From the NCBI GenBank assembly GCA_020284085.1, contig JACEVL010000272.1, positions 127,501 to 191,500 of the forward strand: a DNA stretch of 64,000 nucleotides. The letters are read 5' to 3'. The DNA is from Aporrectodea caliginosa. Its lineage: Eukaryota > Annelida > Clitellata > Crassiclitellata > Lumbricidae. The notes beneath the pieces are model-generated. The model searched no databases and was not told the origin of the DNA. It saw only the letters and a program-made list of their open reading frames with translations. The position numbers and the translations under genes are program-made. Shown piece by piece: positions 55,970 through 64,000 of the stretch. Position 1 is the first letter of the stretch; each line of letters starts with the position of its first letter.

Positions 55970-56145
55970 TCTGTCCATGAAACTGAAATGATGCGTCTTA
56001 ACTTTAAACTTTTTTTTAGCTTGTCAGTTAGCTGTTACCTAGAATCTAATGGTCTGCTCCCGGTTAATCAGTCCGGTTTCCGTAAGGATCATTCTACTGA
56101 AGCCCTTCTAGTACGCCTGAGCTCTGTTATATATGTATAGGCCTA
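55970..56145 (+). mobile_element. LINE reverse-transcriptase fragment
   Basis: YLESNGLLPVNQSGFRKDHS and TEALLVRLSSV form the fingers/palm motif with Q-GFR---ST. Only this short piece is recognisable. Confidence 0.6.
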
Positions 56146-56369
56146 TGGAGCCATGAATTGGTCCCAAATTTCACTTCTTTCGTTGTATGACGTCACACAC
56201 TTTAAAAAAGGTTAGTACATAGGTCTAGTTATAAGCAATATAAAATCACAAGGTATGATTCTAATGCAGTGGGAACTTGGTCCTGTAAAATTAATGTGCA
56301 AATATAAATATAAGTTCAACTGCAGCGACCGTACACAGCCCAGCAAAATTGTCGGCGAGTTGATCGGAT

Positions 56370-56545
56370 GACATCATTCACCACTATGTCATGCACACAA
56401 TAAGAATGAGACAAATGAAATGGACAGGACACACACTGAGAGGAGATTCGACTACTAAGAACGGTCATCGAAGGAAAAATGGAGGGAGCAGAACAAGAGG
56501 AAGACCGAGACAGATGATGTTGGACTGGACAATGCAAGATGCATA
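56370..56545 (+). mobile_element. LINE C-terminal fragment
   Basis: MRQMKWTGHTLRGDSTTKNG and GGSRTRGRPRQMMLDWTMQD are the W-GH-LR and RGRPR---W signatures of the endonuclease-reverse transcriptase family. It is cut by the following MITE. Confidence 0.65.
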
Positions 56546-57034
56546 GGGTTGCCAGATACGTTGGTAGCCAAAGGGGACAAAGAAAACCAGAAAGGCGGAC
56601 AAAGGAGGATGCACTGAATGTTTCACTGCGGAGTCAAGTAAGTAAATAAGAAATGAAGACACATTGAAGAGCTGCATATAAAATCAGTTGAGGCTTCTTA
56701 TCATAATGTTCCATAGTATTTATTTGAGCAATGAGTTGCACCTTCTTCATAACGCACAGTATTTCACTGAGGATCCAACTGTCAGCACTCAGCAGCAAAT
56801 CTTCATTAGGCGTACCAATAGCACACGCATAAAAATCTCACAAGAAAATTTGTGAGAATGATTCCCTTCACAGGGTGCTTTGTCCAATTAAACTGCCACA
56901 AAAGAAAAGCCCAAACACAACAAACATACAAAAAGCCCGACATTTTCCAGGGTTTTATCTTTGCCTGCCGGACAGAGGACTTGAGGCCAAAAAGGAGGAC
57001 ATGTCCTCATTTTGCCGGACGTCTGACAACCCTA
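56544..57034. mobile_element. MITE with TAGGGTTG ends
   Basis: TAGGGTTGCCAGA on the left pairs with GTCTGACAACCCTA on the right, 491 bp in all. The interior ends carry GGACAAAG and AGGACATGTCCTC words. It resembles the hAT-like MITE at 15.1 kb, but I found no matching 8-bp flank duplication. Confidence 0.6.
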
Positions 57035-57211
57035 TACAGGATAGGCTACAGGAAGTTGAAAGAGGTGGGTGATCTAACAGCGAGAACAGTGGCGTCGTCG
57101 GAAATTTGAACCTGCCTAAGAGGCAGAGAACCAGAAACAAGAAGATCATACTTCTCAGGTTATTTACTTTCAGAGCCTAATCATTTTTATATGATATAAA
57201 TTTAATCTTAC

Positions 57212-57322
57212 CTCGTTTTACCTTCTCGTCAAAGAGTGTCGGCTGATATACGCGGAAGAATACTCCGAAACCTGGTTGAAAGTCTGGCTGAAGTCGGGTG
57301 TCAAAGTCGTTTTCACAGTTGC
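57212..57322 (-). CDS. Candidate phase 1-1 exon of unknown identity
   Basis: Between TTGCTATTATTAG and CGAG|GTAAGA, 111 bases (37 codons) are open on the minus strand and read GNCENDFDTRLQPDFQPGFG followed by VFFRVYQPTLFDEKVKR. Both boundaries are phase 1, like all exons of the CARD-Mab-21 gene downstream on this strand. It could be an upstream exon of that gene or of another gene. I do not recognise the domain. Confidence 0.3.
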
Positions 57323-57523
57323 CTAATAATAGCAACCAATAGAAACTGCCCGAACCCGAACTCTTTATGCATGCGTTGTTGAGGCAAGTCTATAAATTCC
57401 TTCTGAGAATTTGAACAGCGTGGAATTTTCCACATGTATTTTCTGTAAGTCATGGTTACAAGTAAGTAAATAAGAAGAGCGTAATGCATAGTGCTGACTG
57501 GTTAAACGTCGCTGGTGACACTG

Positions 57524-57655
57524 GTGGCACGGTGGCCATTTGGTTAGAGCGCTTGACCTGTAGCCCGGAGAGTACGGGTTCGAACGTCGCCTGAGGCATT
57601 TACTGTGTAGGGACCTTGAGTAAGTCCTTCACTCACAATTGCTCAGAGCCATCGA
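57524..57655 (+). mobile_element. Divergent tRNA-derived SINE fragment
   Basis: TGGCACGGTGGCCATTTGG then box-B-like GGTTCGAACGTC, followed by TAGGGACCTTGAGTAAGTCC, TTCACTCACAATTGCTC. Clearly related to the body of the two full SINE copies but diverged at the head. Confidence 0.7.
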
Positions 57656-57734
57656 TGTTCTGTTCTATGGTGGTATGCACTGCTGAACTTCGGAAGGAGG
57701 GCAATATCAAGTACAGTTGTATTGCATTGTTTCA

Positions 57735-57892
57735 AATGCAGTTGTATAACAGGGAATGGACTGATGACATCAGGAATTGGTGCAAACAAGACCTACACAG
57801 TTTGAGTGTATTGGCGCAAGACAGAGGATTATGGAAACAAATGACGAAATTTGCATTGGACACCTACGGGCTTTCGGCCCATGGATCCTGAT
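57735..57892 (+). mobile_element. LINE C-terminal fragment
   Basis: NREWTDDIRNWCKQDLHSLS, VLAQDRGLWKQMTKFALDTY and GLSAHGS form the W-D-I--W----L--L---A-DR--W motif of an endonuclease-reverse transcriptase C-terminus. Confidence 0.65.
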
Positions 57893-57899
57893 GATGATG

Positions 57900-58489
57900 A
57901 TAATGACATAATACTACATTCTTAAAGTTAAACTACCACAGAAATAGTTTACTGCAATTGGGAATCGTTTTAAAAAAGGTTACTGAAGGGATTTCTACTC
58001 ATTTCATCGAGTTATTTATCGCTCTAAATCTGTTGCTCAGTTGAGTTCAAATTTATCAAATTTCCAGTTAACCAAAATGAAAACTGCTACACCAGAAACT
58101 TGTTGTAATTGTAATTGAAATGGAACATTTATAAAGCACCATTCATCTATTCAGCGGCTGTGGGAGACAAATTACGAGATAACGTTACAACAAATTTATC
58201 TCCATATTTCCATGGAATTAATTTTTTGGGATCCATGTTGTCCGCCCGTATTACATCAAAATTAGTATTGTAGCGAGTCTCGTGTGTGTGGGTATTGCCT
58301 GAGGTTCCTCGTGTATGGACCGTCCTTACAGAAAGACGGAGGGTAGTCGAGCACAGGAGCCAGGTTATTTGCTATTGCATACAAAAATAAGAGATTTTGA
58401 AACTGCGCTAAATAGGTAGACTTTGCTTGGTACAACGACTAAATCCATCTGGCGGTATCGGTTGAGTTACTTCAATGAGTATCTACAGT
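57900..58489. other. Unassigned sequence with LINE tail
   Basis: A TTGTAATTGTAATTGAAATG tail near 58105 looks like a LINE 3' end. Otherwise nothing is recognised. Confidence 0.4.
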
Positions 58490-58674
58490 TACTGTAGTGG
58501 CCATATTATTGTGGTCAAGGCTAAAAAAACAGTTATTTTCACATTTCGCACTTATTTTATGCAATCAAAGGACTGAGAACATCATATAACATACCAAATT
58601 ACCCAGTCGATATAGTGTAGTGTCCCTAGTACTTAGTTTAACGACCTTGGGCCTTTATTAGAGCCTTTATACGT

Positions 58675-59124
58675 TTTGGCATAGTCTTATAGAGCACTTT
58701 GCGATAAGTTGCGGGATTTCCTCATTGCGATGCCACACTTCAACAATTCATCACCACCGTCTTCACCGCCACAGACAGCATCATCACCACCACAGACAGC
58801 ATCATCACCACCACAGGCAGAATCTTTTCCACCACAGACAACTGTGTCTTCATGCAGGACAGTGAACCTTGCCACACAGCGAACCTGATAAAGAATTTCT
58901 TCAATGACGTTGGTTTAGAGGTTCTTCCGTGGCCGGGCAATTATAGTCCGGATATGAACCCAATAGAAGGAATCTGGCACAACTTGAAGGACAAAGTCAA
59001 CGACGACGTCTCCACTAACAAACGGCTACTAATCGAACGAATTGTTGAAGTGTGGCATCGCAATGAGGAATTCCCGCAACTTATCGCAAAGTACTATAAG
59101 ACTATGCCAAAACGTATAAAGTAG
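58675..59124 (+). mobile_element. Tc1/mariner transposase 3' fragment with inverted copy of its own end
   Basis: The plus strand from about 58840 reads CVFMQDSEPCHTANLIKNFF, then LPWPGNYSPDMNPIEGIWHN and TMPKRIK, stop. This is the second D and the E of a DD34-type catalytic core (QD--PCH and SPD-NPIE--W) and the C-terminus. The last 85 bp (59038-59123) are repeated inverted at 58668-58751, giving a stem with a loop that contains a CACCACAGACAGCATCAT triplet-like repeat. It is not functional: the N-terminal two thirds are missing. Confidence 0.75.
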
Positions 59125-59479
59125 TGTGGTCCAAAAAAACCAAGTTCAAGCTAGAAGCCAAGGCACCTTCTCAGTTTGTTAGACCTGTCAATAGTATTAT
59201 TGAGACAAAATTTCATCTTCTTATTCCAACTGGAAGATGGTGCTCAATGACATATAATATTACCATTATAGTAGTATTAGCAGTGAATCTTGATGCCATA
59301 TAACTTGGTCAACATTTGTCATAAAGATGAGCTTGAAATAATTTATGTTGTGTAATCATACTTACTTACTTACTTACCTACTAATTGGTATTTGCTCAAG
59401 ATCGTGATTTCTTGCTTGATCAGAGAGGGGCCAGGAAATGTATATAGCAACAGAAGACAAGGAATTTTCAAACAGGCAA

Positions 59480-61160
59480 GCGCGGGTTCGTCAGCGGCAA
59501 CTTGAGGCAGAGGTACGTCGAAAGAAAGCCGACACAGGCGTTATCGCGTCAACATCAGTAGCTTCAGAGGTTTAACTGACAGATGGAACAGAGACCTCTC
59601 ACTCCCAGAGCTCCAACGATTCTGATGAAGACTTAAAGCCAGCACTACGGAAAACATGTGTAAAAGCAGCTCACCACGATCAAGACTAGCCATGTGTTCA
59701 CTAATCATGTGACAAGTGCATTGGATCGAAATAAGACTTCTGATGGCGAAGCATTAAGATTGGAGGTGTCAATTGCTGCAGCGCTTGGCTGTGAACCCTT
59801 TGCCCCACCACTTTCGTGGAGTACCACCCACAGAGAGCGCAAGAAAGCCAAAAACGAGCATCCTGGAGCTGTATATAAGATCTGAATATGTACCAGAATA
59901 TCCACAGGTACTGCATTGGAGCAGGATGTCGACCGCCTGCCAGTGCTGGTTTCAGGTGATGGTGTGGATAAGCAACTCGGTGTGCCTAAATTAGCCTCTG
60001 GGACAGGATACAACGAATCCATGGCCAATTGACCATTCATAATCTTCTGGAGATGGAAATTCACTGACAAGGTTCAAGCCTTGAGTCTCGATACAACGTT
60101 TGTCAACACTGGACATTTCAACGGAATGTGCGTTGTGCTGGAAGACAAGATAGGTCGAGAGCCTCTGTGGTTGGTCTGCCATCATCTTGTGATGGAAATG
60201 ATTTTAGCCAAAGTATTCACCTTGTGCTGCGGTCCACCTAATTCACTATCCAATCTTCAAGAGATTTAAAGCTGCCTGGGAAGGTGTTACACGTGAGAAC
60301 TTCCGAGGACTGGATGTCATATCCAACCTTCCATGAAACAACACTCAGTTTTCTCAAGGAATTTGCTGAACGAAAGCCATATTCAAATACCAAGAACTCA
60401 TTGAGCTGACAATGATTGTTGTTGGAAATCAGCCTTTGATAATTCACTGGAGAACCTCTGGACTAATTCACCATGCACGCCAAGTTACTGTACGCCATCA
60501 AAATCTGCCTTTCTCGCGACCAAGTACACGTGAATTGACCGTGAGATGAGCGCTGTTGCCAGGAAGGTCCCAGAAAATCACTTGTGGTACCTTCCAGATG
60601 AAGATGTAGGTCTGGTACTGTTCTCAGATCAACTTTCTGCAACAGAAAAGGTGAAGATTGTCGACAGAATAACTGCGAAACCTGATGAAAGGAAGGTGAT
60701 GCTACGGTAGGCCCACTGTAGGAGGGGGCTTGCTGGGTGATTCTGCAACCCAGCGAACACTGACACTACTGTCACGCCTGAAGATTGGTGATTCCTTTCT
60801 TACACTTCCACCAGAGAAATGGATCCGGAATAATGATTACAAGCAAGGACTGGTACAGAGAGAATTCAGCAGTTGAGAGTGGTCAACGAAACGGTTGAGA
60901 GGGATGTGAAGTTGTTCGAGGAATTCAACCGACTCATCACCAATGATGAAGAAGAAAATTAGTTTCTTCTCCAAGTGGTCAAGGCAAATAGGAAAGCTGT
61001 TCCCATTCACACAACAAAGAAGTCTGCTGTTGAGGCAGTGCTTGCAAATCCTTGCAGTTTGTAGAGTCTAAGTCTGCAATGGTTTTGGAAGTAATTAAAA
61101 TAAGAATAACCGACATTCGACATTTATGAACTGGACGATGCTTTTTGGCATTTTTGGACA
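59480..61160 (+). pseudogene. Decayed transposase-like frame of the composite element
   Basis: The plus strand carries pieces in changing frames: ALRLEVSIAAALGCEPFAP, VSGDGVDKQLGVPKLASGTG, FTDKVQALSLDTTFVNTGHF, NGMCVVLEDKIGREPLWLVC HH-type block, ENFRGLDVISNLP, and then HHARQ/HAKLLYAIKICLSRDQ near 60470. The DTT-NTG--NG-C--LE motif and the H-R--AK block recall a transposase-like family seen in many invertebrates, similar in style to the relic at 17-18.5 kb. Stops are frequent. It is probably the original transposase of this element, but the superfamily is unsettled. Confidence 0.5.
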
Positions 61161-61656
61161 TTTCTAATTCTTCAAACTTACTGAAATTTTACAGTTCAAT
61201 CTGACTAACTGATCCAGTGTTGTCAAGTTACAGTGTATTTGATACCATCTTGACATGAAATAAATGTGAACGCTCGCTGCATTCATTTCTAAAATGATTG
61301 TGCATTTGTCGGCATAGGGCAAAGTAACACAGTCCGTGAGCATCATCTTCCAGTTTGAATTGGAAGCTGAAATTTTGTCTAAATAATACTATTGATAGGT
61401 CTAACAAACTGAGAGGGTGCCTTGGTTTCTAGCTTGAACTTTAGTTTTTGCCATGTATCTGTGAACCACCCTAGTATAAAGGCTCTAATAAAGGCCCCAG
61501 GTCGTTCAACTAAGTACTAGGGACACTGCACTATATCGGCTGGGTAATTTGGTATGTTATATGATGTTCTCAGTCCTTTGCTTGCATAAAATAAGTGCGA
61601 AATGTGAAAATAACTGGTTTTTTAGCCTTGACCATAATAATATGGCCACTACTGTA

Positions 61657-63060
61657 GAACTATGTGCTGTTCAGTACTCATGTGTGACCTTCCTAACCCA
61701 TTGAAATCTGCAGTAGCCTACACGTCAAATAAAGTAACACGAACGAGGAGTCTTTGTGGCGCCTTGCTATACAGATCATAGCTTGGTTATGGGGCGACCG
61801 CGCAATTGTTCGATAGACCTATCGTGTTTATTAGACACGGTGGTTACACAGTAGCTGTAATTCCCACCATGACTCATCTGATACTCCGCCTTCCAATTCG
61901 TCTCGACTAGAACGACACCCCTTCACTTGTCAGATCCTCTACCTCCTCTCTCTAGAATCACTGCCTACTGTTACAGTACTTCGATCTTCTTCTTGCAATC
62001 TGTAGACGATACTGTAGACGAATCTGATACGACGCAGCGCTCTTGAATAAGCCGTTGCCCTGCGCTAGATAGGGCAGGTGTCTTCCAAGTATTACTGTCA
62101 AGCCTATTATCATTGATCGCAAGCTATTTATTATGTCTTGAATGAATTTTTTTAATATAATCTTAACACTTCAGAGTGTCATAATCATTGAGGCCGATGG
62201 ACAGATGTATAGCCAAATCCAGGATGAGGCAGCATGTGTTATGAAACAATAGTTGGATATAGAATTCTACCAATTTTGTAGAAATGCAAGAGATGTTTTA
62301 TTTCTGCCTGGCATACTTTGTCACTGTTATAGTCCTCCTCCTCGTCATAAACATTCTACCGATTGTCTTCTGGCGTTCCGGTTGTCATAAAATCAATTAT
62401 TACTACTTTAAAGATCCGTCAAAGCGTTTGACTTTAAAGAACTGTGCTTCTGCTTAACATTAAAATTGTGTTATCACATCTAAGACCAATGTTAACTAAG
62501 TGTGACTATCTCGGTGCAAAGGTCAAGTGAATCGCTCCAGTTGTCAACACCGAACTGTTAATAGATCAGGAACCAGTCATATATCTCAAATGACGGCCAT
62601 TAAAACCGATGGACTGATCGAATACCCAAAACCATGAGGAGGCGAAATGTTTCTCTTAGGAAACGATAGTTGGATTTAGGATTAGTCTAATAATTACGTA
62701 GAGATACAAGAGGCGTTTAACGTTTCATTTCTAGATGGCATATACGTTAGGGTGTCCCAAAATGACAGAGACTTTTCAAAAGTTTATATATCTTAATGGC
62801 CAACCTCTACAAAGTTTCTTTAGGACTAGTTATTATATTGTATGAAATTACAGCTAATTTGATTAACATTTAGACGTGGCTCAAGCGACTCTAAGTTAAG
62901 CATTGTATAGCTGAATCATTCACATTGATTTGCCATTGAGAAATTTTATCCCAGAGTATCTCAGAAACTAAAAGCAATCGAGAAGTGATTTTTTTGTCTA
63001 TGACAGGGTTTTCCGGGGTGAAGTCAAAAATGCTATTTCTCACATTGTAGGACAATCGGA
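61657..63060. other. Mostly unassigned sequence with one dispersed-repeat copy
   Basis: At 62025-62095 lies GACGCAGCGCTCTTGAATAA, then GCCGTTGCCCTGCGCT, the same repeat as at 30 kb. No gene is recognised elsewhere. Confidence 0.45.
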
Positions 63061-64000
63061 TGACCTTCATTTTCAAGGTCATTTGACATCTATTGTCATA
63101 ATATTTCGTTTTCGGTGAAGGCTAAAAAGCAGGTGTCAGTCCAAAATTTCTGGACTCAAGGAAATAAAATAGAGTTATAAACAACCTGGTATGACCATCG
63201 TATGACCATAGCATGACTTTGTAGTTCAAGGTCACTCGACCTGTAATGGCTAACCTTTGGCCTCACGGGAACTACAAGTTATGTAAAAACATTTCTGGCG
63301 TATATGATGTTTTTCAGTCTTGGATTCCAAAGAAGTATACTCAACAGAGTCATGATGACTCATATGCTGAGTGCATGACTGTAGATCAGAGTCCATTGAC
63401 CGGCAATGTCTAACCTTTGGTTCTCCGAAACTACAAGTGCTAGAATTGTTTTCTTGATGTCTATTAATTTTTATGATTTTAAGGGCCGCCATAAAAACTG
63501 TACAATCAACATTATAGGTTACGATCGCTTTCCTCATTCTGCAGCTTCTCTCCAACCTTTCCTTTCTTTGGACCAGCATGATCTCTTTGTCCCGCGAACT
63601 AGGACCACTTTGGCGCAAGCTAGGTCATTCCTCACCATTGGGCCTGCCCTGTGGAATTCCCTCACCTCCTCTTTACGCGTTTCCATTCCTTCTAGATCTT
63701 TTCCTACTTCTCTTTCTTCAAAACCTATTTCTTCTCTAGGGGTACTCGCACTCGGAGCACTACTGAATGGTCACTGCTATTAACGGCGCTATATAAGTTA
63801 CCAATTACATTACACTACATCTGAGGTTCAAAGTCACTTGACTTGACGACCCGGCGTGTTTGCCCTTCGTTTCTCGGGAATTGCAAGCAATAGAATTGTG
63901 ATTGTGGTTCATATTCAGTGAAGGCATATAAGCACTTTCCTAATCATGAGATTTGTTATTGTACGTTGTGATTCACAGAAAATTGATCTAGGAAACTGTC
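63060..64000. repeat. Irregular tandem repeats invaded by a LINE
   Basis: Blocks of the type GGTCAxTxGACC, TGGCTAACCTTTGGC and then GAACTACAAG recur at about 63225, 63390 and 63830. The third is separated from the second by a LINE fragment. Units are about 165-190 bp and diverged. Confidence 0.6.
63500..63830 (+). mobile_element. LINE 3' end relic inside the tandem repeat
   Basis: The plus strand reads DLFVPRTRTTLAQARSFLTI, GPALWNSLTSSLRVSIPSRS and LGVLALGALLNGHCY, stop. GGCGCTATATAAGTTACCAA and a TTACA tail follow. This is a short C-terminal and 3' untranslated piece of a CR1/L2-like LINE, truncated at the 5' side. Confidence 0.75.

Larger units (their letters stand above)
58490..61656. mobile_element. 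Composite DNA transposon with long inverted repeats
   Basis: The 7-bp word TACTGTA flanks the element (58490-58496 and 61650-61656). The ends start GTGGCCATATTATT and are inverted repeats. The right arm (about 61335-61649, about 315 bp) is continuous. The left arm is split into 58497-58674 and about 59124-59260 by a Tc1/mariner fragment. TACTGTA is itself nearly palindromic, so it could also be part of the repeat with one mismatch. Inside lies a decayed transposase-like frame (59.5-61.1 kb). Confidence 0.75.

Noticed and set aside
58687..58940. Minus-strand frame with repeated Val-Cys-Gly-Gly
   Set aside because: It is antisense to the triplet-like CACCACAGACAG repeat and the Tc1/mariner fragment.

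Overview
The window is eukaryotic nuclear DNA from an invertebrate animal. Genes are split by GT-AG introns, much of the sequence is AT-rich, and non-LTR retrotransposon relics, MITEs, SINEs and long microsatellites such as (CATA)n, (ATT)n and (GA)n fill most of the space. The over-used word GGCCTA, CARD and TRADD-N-like immune domains, and a foldback element built like the TU elements of sea urchins would fit an echinoderm or another invertebrate deuterostome, but this is inference and the species cannot be fixed from the sequence.

Layout. 0-6.3 kb: a relic reading frame, a satellite of about 145-bp units, a tRNA-derived SINE and a piggyBac-like MITE filled with CATA repeats. 6.3-10 kb: an apparently intact pogo-like DNA transposon with perfect 26-bp ends and a 740-residue DD35D transposase. 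10-19 kb: LINE relics (one inverted pair), a hAT-like MITE with an 8-bp target duplication and a decayed transposase. 19.3-26 kb: exons on the minus strand that together suggest an Ig-domain transmembrane receptor with tyrosine motifs in its tail. 26-32 kb: LINE relics, a 280-bp ATT run, a signal-peptide exon on the plus strand and a second hAT-like MITE.

32-51.6 kb is the most gene-rich part. A plus-strand BTB-BACK-PHR gene (BTBD-type Cullin-3 adaptor family) has a 4.5-kb intron that carries a LINE relic and a 2.8-kb foldback element made of two opposed arrays of 30-bp repeats. It lies between two minus-strand copies of a Mab-21/cGAS-like gene family. The fuller copy (45.3-51.6 kb) reads, through four exons that all join in phase 1, as CARD - CARD - TRADD-N-like - Mab-21 nucleotidyltransferase fold (with the active-site segment duplicated) - helical TPR-like C-terminus. 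The other copy (32-33.5 kb) keeps only the C-terminal half, and a decayed third fragment sits at 44-44.6 kb. The architecture suggests an innate immune sensor in which a cGAS-like domain is joined directly to death-fold signalling domains. This is the best candidate for a little-described system in the window.

51.6-64 kb is again mobile DNA. A recent 1.72-kb tandem duplication with 14-bp microhomology abuts the first CARD exon. It is followed by more LINE and SINE relics, a 3.15-kb composite transposon with long inverted repeats interrupted by a Tc1/mariner fragment, and a tandem-repeat region that a LINE has invaded. Several coding regions contain a single in-frame stop followed by an open, plausible continuation. 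Some of these genes may therefore be decaying, or may use read-through.
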